This document shows positions 36,023-44,727 of a DNA stretch of 64,000 nt, in pieces. This DNA is from Ureibacillus sinduriensis BLB-1 = JCM 15800 (GTDB lineage: Bacteria > Bacillota > Bacilli > Bacillales_A > Planococcaceae). The notes under the pieces were generated by a model. That model did no database searches. It was not told where the DNA came from and saw only the letters and a list, made by a program, of their open reading frames with translations. The position numbers were made by a program, and so were the translations under genes. The stretch spans positions 86,699 to 150,698 of the forward strand of contig NZ_JPVO01000045.1 in the NCBI RefSeq assembly GCF_000772955.1, in the 5' to 3' direction. Position 1 is the stretch's first letter. Each line of letters starts with the position of its first letter.

Positions 36023-38515
36023 TTAATTTACTCGGTCAAGGAATGTGGCGAACTCTGCTCTTGAGATGCTTGAGTCCGGTCTAAAGGTATTATCTTCAAA
36101 CCCTTTTGCCAAATCATTTGCTACGAGCGTTTGGATGCTCCCATAAGCCCAATGGGATGATTTTAAATCGCGATAAGCTACAGAGGTTGTTCCTTTTAAT
36201 TGGTATGCTCTCTTGATTAGAGTAGCCACTTCTGCCCTTGTTAATTTACCATCCGGGCTGAACTTCCCTGCTTCACGTCCTGTCATGATCCCTTTTTCTG
36301 CAATGGCACTGATTGCCTGTGCCGCATAATGGGAAGCGCGAACATCTTCAAAACTAATCGACTTTGTAGACTTCAAATTCAGAGCTCTTACAATAATTGT
36401 TGCTGCTTCAGCACGTGTAATTGAATTCGAAGGTCTAAAAGTACCATCTAAGTAGCCTTTGATCAATTCGTCTTCATATAAATTCTCAATGGAAGTTACC
36501 GCCCAATGATTTTTATTTACGTCTGTATAGGCCTGTTCTTTATTAGTTTGATTGTAAACTGCTTGCAATTGATCAAAATAAATCTTGCCTTTATTTTGCA
36601 GTGACCCAGTTGGTTCTGCGATATATAGACGTTCAAATTTGAATGGTGAGCTAGCATTCGAAGGCATCGATGCCGTAACGTACTTCCAGCCAGTCCAATT
36701 TAATTCGCCCTGCTGTGTGAAGTCGATTGTATGTTTTGCACCTGCTCCATCAACGACTACTCCCCGCAACCAGTGTTTTCCACCATCCCCATAAACCCAA
36801 ACGCCCAAATGATCCGGCTGTCCAGTTATTGAAATTGGCGATTTCGCCACTGCATAGGCAGCTTTCGTCCCTGTTTGGGATGAAGAGAAATCATAGGAAA
36901 GCTTTAAACTCGCTGATCCTTGTCTAAATGGTTCAGACTTCGTACTATTGGCCACCGAAGCTGTAGCTTTTGCTGCCGAGGATGACCATTTGGAAGCACT
37001 ATCAAAGCTGTCCAGCAAAATCTTGCCTTCTATCTCAGTCACTTTTACAGTTCGTTCAACTCTTATTCCATCATATTGTGCAATAATTTTTCCTTGCCCT
37101 TTTCCAGTGGCAGTGAATGTTGTCCCGTTAATCGTGCCGATATTGCCTTCAACAGACCACTTCACTTGGGATGCATCCACTTCAATTGGATTCAAGTACT
37201 GATCATAGGCACTAGCCACTTTTAAATTAATTGATGCATCTTTTGTAACTTCACTTGGTATACTACCTAAAGTCATAGATTTTAATGTTCCTTGTGGCGC
37301 TGTATTAACAACCTGCAGAATTGCCGAAACGCGTCTTTCACTTCCGTCTGAAGGTCTGTTGATTAGTGTTGGAGAATATCCACCAGGATTTCGTACAACC
37401 ATCGTTGTAGAACCGCCACCATCTAAGTTGATTGCCGCACTGGCTCCTTGTGAAATGAGATAGGATGCCAAATCTGATAAACTTGTCCCATTACTGTAAC
37501 CACTCTGTCTGCCATCCACTGTCACCAGAAATACTTTTGTGCCCGTGGAATCGATTGCTACGGCCGTACGAGGAGCACGGCTCGCTGCAAATGATGAAGA
37601 TGTCGACATTGAAATGTTCACCTTACTATCTTTAACAAGTAAAGGCCCTGCTGCAAGTATGTACTGCGCATCCATCCATTTTGAATCGATTGCCAATCCT
37701 ACTTCAACCGTTGCCCCTGAGGAAACAGAAGCCGCAAGTTCAGCTGCAAGTTCTTTATTTTGAACAGAAATGACAAAACCATCATTTGGAATTACAGAGT
37801 TACCTGAGGTATTATAACCTGTCACATTGGAGACAACACCAGAGAATCGATCACCAAAATGCAATGTACTAGTATCCTGAGATGCAGAGTTTGCAATGAT
37901 TTCTATTCCCCATTGATTTGTTCCAGTACTTTTTTTCCCCGGCGTATATAAAACAGTTTTGTTCTCCGTTCTTTCGCTATTGATTAGATCAATCGGGTAC
38001 GTTTTTCCATTCACAGTAAAACTTAAGTCCGTTTTGTAATAATCAATAATGGCTTTGCCGGATTTTGAAATTCCAAAAGCGATCGGATATTGAGTCGGGC
38101 TTTCTTTTCCATCACCTAAAATTCCATAATTCATAATCTCGTTATTTTGCGCTAATAGATTTGCAGGCACACCATTTCCCATGAAATAAGAGGCATTGAC
38201 TGCACCTACCACACGATGTCCTAAAGAGCTGTATTCCTTTGCCAAACTAGATGTGGTTTTTAACGAATTTATAGGATTCGGTAATCCGAGTTCTAATTTA
38301 GTATATGTATTTGTTAGATTGACATCCAGCATATTAACGACTTGCTTTGTTGAGCTAGATTGATATGTTCGCTGTATGTGTGTAACTTGAGGAGACACTT
38401 CCGTCTTCTTTTCAGAGACTTTGTTGTCAAAAACTGAGGCTGAGGCGACTGAAAGATTAATAGAAAACTGCACGAGAATGAATGCGATCACAATCATTCC
38501 TAGTTTTTTTGCCAA
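36023..38515 (-). CDS. S-layer-anchored phosphodiester glycosidase (NAGPA domain)
   Basis: 830 residues. Signal peptide (about 1-27), then the NAGPA domain (about 80-405) ending in the hallmark GASAAINLDGGGSTTMVV. A Big_2-like Ig segment (about 415-495), a jelly-roll carbohydrate-binding-like region (about 500-640), and three C-terminal SLH domains (TRAEAATIIV, TRAEVATLIK, SRAEFATFLD) follow. NAGPA enzymes remove GlcNAc-1-phosphate-type caps; bacterial members may act on wall glycopolymers. TTG start behind GGAG (9-nt spacing). Confidence 0.9.
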   Translation of the reverse strand: MAKKLGMIVIAFILVQFSINLSVASASVFDNKVSEKKTEVSPQVTHIQRTYQSSSTKQVVNMLDVNLTNTYTKLELGLPNPINSLKTTSSLAKEYSSLGHRVVGAVNASYFMGNGVPANLLAQNNEIMNYGILGDGKESPTQYPIAFGISKSGKAIIDYYKTDLSFTVNGKTYPIDLINSERTENKTVLYTPGKKSTGTNQWGIEIIANSASQDTSTLHFGDRFSGVVSNVTGYNTSGNSVIPNDGFVISVQNKELAAELAASVSSGATVEVGLAIDSKWMDAQYILAAGPLLVKDSKVNISMSTSSSFAASRAPRTAVAIDSTGTKVFLVTVDGRQSGYSNGTSLSDLASYLISQGASAAINLDGGGSTTMVVRNPGGYSPTLINRPSDGSERRVSAILQVVNTAPQGTLKSMTLGSIPSEVTKDASINLKVASAYDQYLNPIEVDASQVKWSVEGNIGTINGTTFTATGKGQGKIIAQYDGIRVERTVKVTEIEGKILLDSFDSASKWSSSAAKATASVANSTKSEPFRQGSASLKLSYDFSSSQTGTKAAYAVAKSPISITGQPDHLGVWVYGDGGKHWLRGVVVDGAGAKHTIDFTQQGELNWTGWKYVTASMPSNASSPFKFERLYIAEPTGSLQNKGKIYFDQLQAVYNQTNKEQAYTDVNKNHWAVTSIENLYEDELIKGYLDGTFRPSNSITRAEAATIIVRALNLKSTKSISFEDVRASHYAAQAISAIAEKGIMTGREAGKFSPDGKLTRAEVATLIKRAYQLKGTTSVAYRDLKSSHWAYGSIQTLVANDLAKGFEDNTFRPDSSISRAEFATFLDRVN

Positions 38516-38888
38516 TTTAATTCACTCCAATATGTAGAAAAATGTTATGATAACTAGAATATAACATACTTTTATACTAAATTGGCAGATTACTAGAAAG
38601 ATAGGAGAGTTTTCCTAAGCAGGCTGTGATGCTGTTTTTATTATTTGACGATTGTGAATAAAATAAAATATATAAGTGTGCTTCAATATGGGATAGAATA
38701 AGGAAACTGGAATTTGATGAAGATTTAACTTGTGACAAATAGCTTAGTAGAATATGCCATTTGACCAAGTACTGAGGCATGACAAAAGTAGGTTTCTAAT
38801 AAATGTAAAAAAATATACTGACATATTTTGGGTTAAATGATATTTTAATTACATATAGTGTAAAGTATTTTTATTAAAGGAGAGGTTG
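38516..38888 (+). other. Divergent intergenic before small membrane gene
   Basis: About 370 bp. An imperfect inverted repeat near 38538-38575 (ATGTTATGATAAC / TATAACAT) is visible. No gene or clear promoter was fixed. Confidence 0.3.
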
Positions 38889-39380
38889 TTGGTTTTGACT
38901 TACAGTACGTATTCAAGTGATTATGATGCTTTTTATGGAGGTTTATTTTTCGTTTTTTTAATCATTACTCTAGCTTTGGTTGTATTGGGGTATGTTGTTA
39001 ACGCACTCATCTACTATTATACAGCGAAAACAAACGGATTAGGGGAAGTTTCTTTTTGGGCATGGATTCCACTGGTGAATGTTTATTTGTTATTTGCTTT
39101 TGGTTCAAGCAAGACGACAATGCAAGAGATTAAAAAAGAATCCTTAATGTTTTTGTTAATTTATATCGGACTCGCAATTGTGTCGATTATACCTTTGATT
39201 GGAATTTTAGCTTCCATTGCCATGATTGTCCTTGGCCTATATTATATGTATCGACTATTCTATCGCTGGACGGGTGAAACTGGCATGTCGATTCTGTTTA
39301 TTATTTTAACGATTATTACAGGTAGTCTGTTCTATTATATTTACGGATTAATTAAAATGAAAAAACCATTCGTTGCATAA
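38889..39380 (+). CDS. Small polytopic membrane protein
   Basis: About 163 residues, mostly four hydrophobic helices (about 15-40, 55-72, 85-120, 135-155). Conserved-looking features are the WAWIPLVNVYLLFAFG turn and a YMYRLFYRWTGETGMSIL segment, like many uncharacterised Bacillales membrane proteins. No ATG at the start; TTG at 38889 or 38895 would both use AAAGGAGAGG. Function unknown. Confidence 0.65.
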   Translation: MVLTYSTYSSDYDAFYGGLFFVFLIITLALVVLGYVVNALIYYYTAKTNGLGEVSFWAWIPLVNVYLLFAFGSSKTTMQEIKKESLMFLLIYIGLAIVSIIPLIGILASIAMIVLGLYYMYRLFYRWTGETGMSILFIILTIITGSLFYYIYGLIKMKKPFVA

Positions 39381-39390
39381 TTGGAAGGAC

Positions 39391-39424
39391 AAGAAAGACT
39401 GTTAACAGTCTTTCTTGTTTTTTT
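39391..39424 (+). terminator. Terminator of small membrane gene
   Basis: AAGAAAGACTGTTAACAGTCTTTCTT, a perfect 26-bp palindrome without loop bases, then GTTTTTTT. Confidence 0.8.
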
Positions 39425-39476
39425 ATATGAATAAATCATTTTTGCCTTTAACGTCAAGGCTACCGATTTGTTCACC

Positions 39477-41006
39477 TTATTTCTTGTTTTTCTTTAGCAC
39501 GACCGTTTCAGTTGCAAGCCGCTTGAAGTTTTCATCAAATGCCACAAGAGTGATGGGTTCATTTGCTTTGATCTGTTTGAGATTTATTTTCATATCCCAA
39601 GGTTGGATATATGATTCACCCAACTTTCTTTTTCCTTGATAGGCCGCCACATAATAAGGTTGTTCACCAAGAGGCAGTTTTACATACATAAATGCGTTGC
39701 GCACGCCGGATAGGTTTTTCAAATCTGTAATCGGCAAGTATTTTGTTTGTATTTGATGAATCTCTTTTCCGATGACAAGCTGATCCAAGAAGTATGGACT
39801 CTGGATAATCCTTTGATACGCCTCATCCACTAGTTGACTGTCCCCCAAGTCGTAATTGTTATTCTTATTATCATAATTCGTTGTTTGTTTATCAAGGTTA
39901 AAATAAGTAACCGCTTTGATTTGAGGGAATATCTTAGGCAAGAATCCATACATATTTCCTATTTGCCCAACTGCCCACTCCGAAAAATCTTTCTTCAATT
40001 GATAGCTATAGTGTGAAACCGCCCCCTCTGAAATCATCATCGGCTTATGACTATACTTATCGTATATTGGCTTTAGATAGTCTATGGGATTGCCTCCTGG
40101 CACTTCTTTTCCATGGGAAAATGGAATTGTATATAGCGATACGCCAACCCAATCCACAAAGTCATCACCTGGGTAATATTGATCGATATTGTGGCGCGGC
40201 AAGAAATTGGGGGACCAAACCATTGCAACATTCGGAGCTTCTTCTTCCATAATGTCATGAACTAACCTGAATTTCTCGATATATTCTTTAGGATTGCCGC
40301 TCCATGGCACCCATTCCCCATTCATCTCACCCATGAATCGCAAGAATACTGGAACACCTGAAGCTTTTGCTTCCTTGGCAAATTGTCGGATATAATCACT
40401 ATCAACCACTTCTTCCAATCCGTTCATTGGCTCAAATCCGATTTGGATTCCGGAATTATTCTTTTTGGCCTCTTTTGCAAACCTCATCGGGAAATACGTA
40501 TTGGTATCAGTGTACTTCTCTCCCCAAGTTGTATAGGTCAAGTAAATGGCATGGTTCCTTCCGTAAATTTCCTCGACCGGATCAGGGTTTGCATTTTCTC
40601 GTTTCCCGGCTAAAAATAAACCAAGGTAGGTTCCACTGATTGGTTCAAATTTTGCTAAAGTCTTTTTCTCTTGAAATGGTTGTTCGACATATAATTCCAC
40701 TTCTGTTCCGATATGATCAGCACGTATTAAGTTTTGTATTCCCCACGAGGGATGCCCGGCTTTTGTCCAGTAATTCGCGGACTCGATATAATATTCCGTT
40801 GCTTTTATGTATTGCTTGGCATTATCATAATACTCGGCCAATTTTTTACTGAATAATGCTGCATTTGTCCAGCTTTCATTATTTATCGATGCTTTTAAAG
40901 ATTCCTCCCACGAAGAAAGTTCTGAATTGGCTCGAACTTCTATGGGAGTGTAATATAAACTTGCTGTCACCAATATCATTCCAACAATCATGATTAACTT
41001 TTTCAA
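39477..41006 (-). CDS. Exported GH26-like glycoside hydrolase
   Basis: 509 residues. Signal peptide, a helical TPR-like N-terminal part (about 25-105, EYYDNAKQYIKATEYYIESA), then a GH26-type barrel. Catalytic candidates are Glu in RFMGEMNGEW (about 227, acid/base) and Glu in MMISEGA (about 327, nucleophile), exactly 100 residues apart. WSPNFLPRHNI and WVGVSLYTIPF support the fold. A C-terminal beta segment follows. TTG start at 41006 behind AGGAGG. Known GH26 act on mannans and related beta-glycans; the substrate here, perhaps the cell's own exopolysaccharide, is not known. Confidence 0.82.
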   Translation of the reverse strand: MKKLIMIVGMILVTASLYYTPIEVRANSELSSWEESLKASINNESWTNAALFSKKLAEYYDNAKQYIKATEYYIESANYWTKAGHPSWGIQNLIRADHIGTEVELYVEQPFQEKKTLAKFEPISGTYLGLFLAGKRENANPDPVEEIYGRNHAIYLTYTTWGEKYTDTNTYFPMRFAKEAKKNNSGIQIGFEPMNGLEEVVDSDYIRQFAKEAKASGVPVFLRFMGEMNGEWVPWSGNPKEYIEKFRLVHDIMEEEAPNVAMVWSPNFLPRHNIDQYYPGDDFVDWVGVSLYTIPFSHGKEVPGGNPIDYLKPIYDKYSHKPMMISEGAVSHYSYQLKKDFSEWAVGQIGNMYGFLPKIFPQIKAVTYFNLDKQTTNYDNKNNNYDLGDSQLVDEAYQRIIQSPYFLDQLVIGKEIHQIQTKYLPITDLKNLSGVRNAFMYVKLPLGEQPYYVAAYQGKRKLGESYIQPWDMKINLKQIKANEPITLVAFDENFKRLATETVVLKKNKK

Positions 41007-41150
41007 AGTGTAGCCTCCTGCAATTATTTCTCTTGTTGTCAATCATCCTACAGTAAAGGAATTTCGTTTATTGTGAGCATCATGATTGCCGTTTAAACTA
41101 CCCTTGTTTTATTACCAAAAACTACATGACGACATTTTTAAAAGTAAATA

Positions 41151-41786
41151 TTACTTTCTGTTTTTAAAATCCGCTTCGATTTTCTTTTTCCAGGAACGAT
41201 TAAACTTGCCTTGTATTCGGTAATTCACTACCGTTTCAGAAACTGCCGAGAAGTTTACTTGTGTCCCAATGGCATCTGCATGATAATCTACAGCAAATTC
41301 ACGACCAATCCCTAACTTGGAAGCTGTGCCGATTGCATCAATGTTGGCTCCTAGGAAAATAAATTGCCAACCAAGCTCTTTTTGTCTATCCACTAATTTT
41401 TTAACTCTTTCAAAGGAATATTCGACACTTGCATTTTCCATTCCATCGGTTGTGATAATAAATAATACTTGATTTGACGGTTCTTTTACTGCTTTCAAAT
41501 CATGATGAACCTTTTGAATTGTGCTGCCGATAGCATCGAGAAGTGCGGTTGTGCCACCAACCTCGTAATCTGTTTTGGTTAAAGGTACCACCTTTTTTAT
41601 GTCGACGCGTTCATGTAATGTCTTACATTGATCATTGAATAAAACAGTCGTTACGGCTGCTTCTTCATCTATTTCCTTTTGTTTTGCCAGCATCGCATTG
41701 TATCCACCAATAGTATCTGCTTCAAGCCCCTGCATTGAACCGCTACAATCAAAAATAAACACTAACTCCGTACCTGTTGTTGTCAT
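41151..41786 (-). CDS. VWA-domain protein
   Basis: 211 residues, almost only a von Willebrand A domain. The MIDAS motif FIFDCSGSM (DxSxS, here D-C-S-G-S), Thr in GGTTALLDAIG and Asp in TTDGMENAS are in place. No signal peptide, so cytoplasmic. Similar single-domain VWA proteins occur in phage and stress contexts. ATG 41786 has GGAGG with 7-nt spacing; the frame runs 16 codons further upstream. Follows the macro-domain gene by 181 nt. Confidence 0.85.
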   Translation of the reverse strand: MTTTGTELVFIFDCSGSMQGLEADTIGGYNAMLAKQKEIDEEAAVTTVLFNDQCKTLHERVDIKKVVPLTKTDYEVGGTTALLDAIGSTIQKVHHDLKAVKEPSNQVLFIITTDGMENASVEYSFERVKKLVDRQKELGWQFIFLGANIDAIGTASKLGIGREFAVDYHADAIGTQVNFSAVSETVVNYRIQGKFNRSWKKKIEADFKNRK

Positions 41787-41967
41787 AAAATATCCTCCAC
41801 TCGTTATATTTCGCATGAAATAGACAGGTTCCAAAAGAAATTAACAGCCCACATCAAATACTCAATGGATTCAATGTGAATTTTCTTCCATTGATAGTAG
41901 TTTCGCTATAACTACAATGAAGGATAACAACTTATCTATTGAATTAGGTCGCTTTGGGAGCGACATT

Positions 41968-42945
41968 TTAAGCACCTAATAATACTTGGTCAAAGGCAAA
42001 TAACGTTTCATTGATTTCAAATATATTGTAATTTTTCTGTTCTATAAAGTATCGTATTATAAGATCAAATTTGCTGCTATTTGAAAGTGTATATCCAGCT
42101 GAGGCAAGCAAATCCATTGTTTCATCTACATTCAGTTCGAGTGCGATGGCAAATGCTATCACGGTCTTTTTCATCGGTGTATAATCCCGTGTGTTCCGGA
42201 TTTTCGAGAATAATCGGCGATCAATATTGGCCTTTTTGTAGGTTTCAACATCCGTTTTCCCCTTTTCATCTATTAACCGAAGCAATTTTTGGGAGAAAGA
42301 TTCATCCATCTGATTCAAAACGTTTTCTAAAGTTCGTTGATACGTTTCCTGCTGGCCAACCGCACCTTCTTGTACATAGTCAATTTCTCTGCTATTTTCA
42401 TATACTAAAAATGGTTCCACATAATAGTCGTCAATATATTCATAAACGGAGCGATATAGTTTTTTGCTTAGTTGAACCGCCTGTTTATCAAAAACAACGA
42501 TTGTAACATTTATTTCGTGCTCCAATAAAAACTCACTTATTGCTGTAACAGCTATGTGCAATGCTTCCCTCTTCGGGTAGCCGTAAATACCTGATGAGAT
42601 CAAAGGAAAAGCAATGGAACTGCATTTTCTTGCAATAGCTAGCTGCATCGATTCTTTATAGCAAGAGGCAAGTAATTCTGCTTCGTTATGATTCCCGCCT
42701 CTCCAAATGGGTCCTACCGTATGAATTATATAGTCGGCAGGCAGGTGAAACCCCTCCGTCATCACAGCCTGTCCTACTTCACAATGTCCAATTACATCAC
42801 AGACAGCCTGCAATTGATCGGCTCCTGCTGCGCGGAAGATCGCCCCGCAAACTCCCCCTCCCATTTTTAGTGCTGTATTTGCCGCATTGACAATGGCATC
42901 TACTTTCATATTTGTTATATCATTTCGTTCGATCGTTAATGGCAT
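41968..42945 (-). CDS. Macro-domain protein with C-terminal HTH-like domain
   Basis: 325 residues. N-terminal macro domain (about 1-175) with IVNAANTALKMGGGVCGAI, IHTVGPIWRGG and FPLISSGIYGYP, the ADP-ribose-binding loops. Such domains hydrolyse O-acetyl-ADP-ribose or remove ADP-ribose. The C-terminal 110 residues (KTDVETYKKANIDRRLFSKIR ... MKKTVIAFAIALELNVDET, shown in pieces) look like a lambda-repressor-type helical domain, which may bind nucleic acid. The function of the fusion is not known. Confidence 0.85.
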   Translation of the reverse strand: MPLTIERNDITNMKVDAIVNAANTALKMGGGVCGAIFRAAGADQLQAVCDVIGHCEVGQAVMTEGFHLPADYIIHTVGPIWRGGNHNEAELLASCYKESMQLAIARKCSSIAFPLISSGIYGYPKREALHIAVTAISEFLLEHEINVTIVVFDKQAVQLSKKLYRSVYEYIDDYYVEPFLVYENSREIDYVQEGAVGQQETYQRTLENVLNQMDESFSQKLLRLIDEKGKTDVETYKKANIDRRLFSKIRNTRDYTPMKKTVIAFAIALELNVDETMDLLASAGYTLSNSSKFDLIIRYFIEQKNYNIFEINETLFAFDQVLLGA

Positions 42946-43129
42946 ATGCTCACTCCATGTTCATCATTCTTTTTTCATCATAAAGGCTACTTTATCATTT
43001 TTAAATATTATTTTAATAAACTGTTATACCATTTTGCGAAAATAATATTGTTGTTATATAACATTATATGCTATCATTTTATCGTAGATAGAATATTATG
43101 AAAACTTAAAAGGGATGGGGGAACGTTAG

Positions 43130-44584
43130 ATGATTACATTTCTAGTTTCTATTGCAATCTTAATTGTGGGTTATTTCACTTACGGTAAATATGTCGAAAA
43201 GGTTTTCGGGGAGAAACCAAAACGACCAACACCTGCTTATGTCAATGCTGATGGCGTTGATTATGTGCCGATGTCGACACCCAAGAACTCATTAATACAA
43301 TTATTAAATATTGCGGGCACCGGGCCTGTATTCGGTCCTATTGCCGGTGCACTCTATGGTCCGGTGGCATTTATCTGGATTGTTGTTGGATGCATCTTCG
43401 CCGGGGCGGTGCATGACTATTTGACTGGCATGATTTCGATCCGAAATAAAGGGGCTCATTTACCAGAGTTGGTTTCGAAGTTCTTAGGAAAATTCATGAA
43501 GCATGTTGTAAACGTTTTCGCACTTTTACTATTATTATTGGTTGGGACAGTGTTCGTAACTTCGCCAGCCATGCTTATCAATAATTTAATGGATGGTAAA
43601 GTCGCTCTTGCGCTAATCGTTGGTGTAATCTTCTTTTACTATATTTTAGCAACTTTATTGCCTGTTGATAAAATTATAGGCCGTTTATATCCTTATTTCG
43701 GGGCTCTTTTAGTTATTTCCGCTTTAGGTGTAGGGATTGGACTTGTTGTAACTGGTGCGCCAATTCCGGAGCTTTCATTCCAAAATATGCACCCAGGGAA
43801 TCTACCAATTTTCCCACTGATTTTCTTTACAATTACTTGTGGTGCTTTATCTGGATTCCATGCAACTCAAACACCGATTATTTCGCGTACAACTCAAAAT
43901 GAAAAACAAGGCCGTAAAATTTTCTACGGTATGATGATTGCAGAAGGAATTATCGCGATGATTTGGGCAGCCGCAGCAATGAGTTTATTTGATGGATACG
44001 GAGGCTTAAGTGAAATGTTGGCAGCGGGTGGCCCTGCAGCAGTAGTGAGTGAAGTTTCATTGCTTATGATGGGATCAATCGGCGGTACTTTAGCAATTTT
44101 AGGTGTTGTTGTTTTGCCAATTACTTCGGGTGATACAGCATTCCGCGCTGCACGGATGATTATTGCGGAATACTTCAAATTTGCACAGGCCAAATTCTCT
44201 AGCCGTTTATGGATTGCTATTCCGTTATTCGTGATTTCTTATGGCTTAACGAAAATTGATTTTAATATTTTATGGCAATACTTCTCTTGGGCAAACCAAG
44301 TGACGGCTGTCATTGCTCTTTGGGTGGGGGCTATGTATTTATTCCTGGCAAAGAAGAATCACTGGATCGCCACCGTGCCAGCGAGTTTCATGACCTACAT
44401 GGTGATCGTCTATATTTTATACGAACCAACGATGGGCTTCGGCATCCCACTGAACGCATCTTTCATCGGAGGATTGGTCGCATCTGCCGTGCTAGTCGGT
44501 ATCTTCTTCGGTTCCGCACACAAAAAACGCGGTACATCCTTCTTACTCGATGAAGATGTATCCGGCTATCAAACACAAAATTAA
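43130..44584 (+). CDS. CstA family carbon starvation protein / transporter
   Basis: 484-residue membrane protein with about 13 helices. CstA motifs: NIAGTGPVFGPIAGALYGP, GAVHDYLTGMISIRNKG and GFHATQTPIISRT. CstA proteins import peptides or pyruvate in starvation. This one is the short type, without the long C-terminal part of E. coli CstA. ATG follows a purine-rich AAAGGGATGGGGG. Followed by a strong terminator and repeat array C. Confidence 0.92.
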   Translation: MITFLVSIAILIVGYFTYGKYVEKVFGEKPKRPTPAYVNADGVDYVPMSTPKNSLIQLLNIAGTGPVFGPIAGALYGPVAFIWIVVGCIFAGAVHDYLTGMISIRNKGAHLPELVSKFLGKFMKHVVNVFALLLLLLVGTVFVTSPAMLINNLMDGKVALALIVGVIFFYYILATLLPVDKIIGRLYPYFGALLVISALGVGIGLVVTGAPIPELSFQNMHPGNLPIFPLIFFTITCGALSGFHATQTPIISRTTQNEKQGRKIFYGMMIAEGIIAMIWAAAAMSLFDGYGGLSEMLAAGGPAAVVSEVSLLMMGSIGGTLAILGVVVLPITSGDTAFRAARMIIAEYFKFAQAKFSSRLWIAIPLFVISYGLTKIDFNILWQYFSWANQVTAVIALWVGAMYLFLAKKNHWIATVPASFMTYMVIVYILYEPTMGFGIPLNASFIGGLVASAVLVGIFFGSAHKKRGTSFLLDEDVSGYQTQN

Positions 44585-44589
44585 CACAA

Positions 44590-44631
44590 AGCAATCCACT
44601 AAAATTTTTAGTGGATTGCTTTTTTTTCGCC
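44590..44631 (+). terminator. Terminator of cstA-like gene
   Basis: CAATCCACTAAAA / TTTTAGTGGATTG stem, then CTTTTTTTT. Confidence 0.85.
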
Positions 44632-44639
44632 TATTGGGT

Positions 44640-44727
44640 GAATTGTTTGGGAATTGTGTGCGTGCCTGGCACTCGATACATTCTGAATTGTTTCAGATTT
44701 GTGTGTGTGCCTGGCACTCAAACAATT
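44640..44727 (+). repeat. Palindromic repeat array C (2 units)
   Basis: GTGCCTGGCAC at 44662 and 44707, 45 bp apart. The array is bounded by AATTGTTTG (44641-44649) and its complement CAAACAATT (44719-44727), so the whole array has terminal inverted repeats. The end touches the 3' end of the gene on the minus strand. Confidence 0.9.

Noticed and set aside
38577..38780. Minus-strand frame of 67 codons
   Set aside because: No SD, low-complexity Ser/Leu composition, lies in an AT-rich promoter gap.
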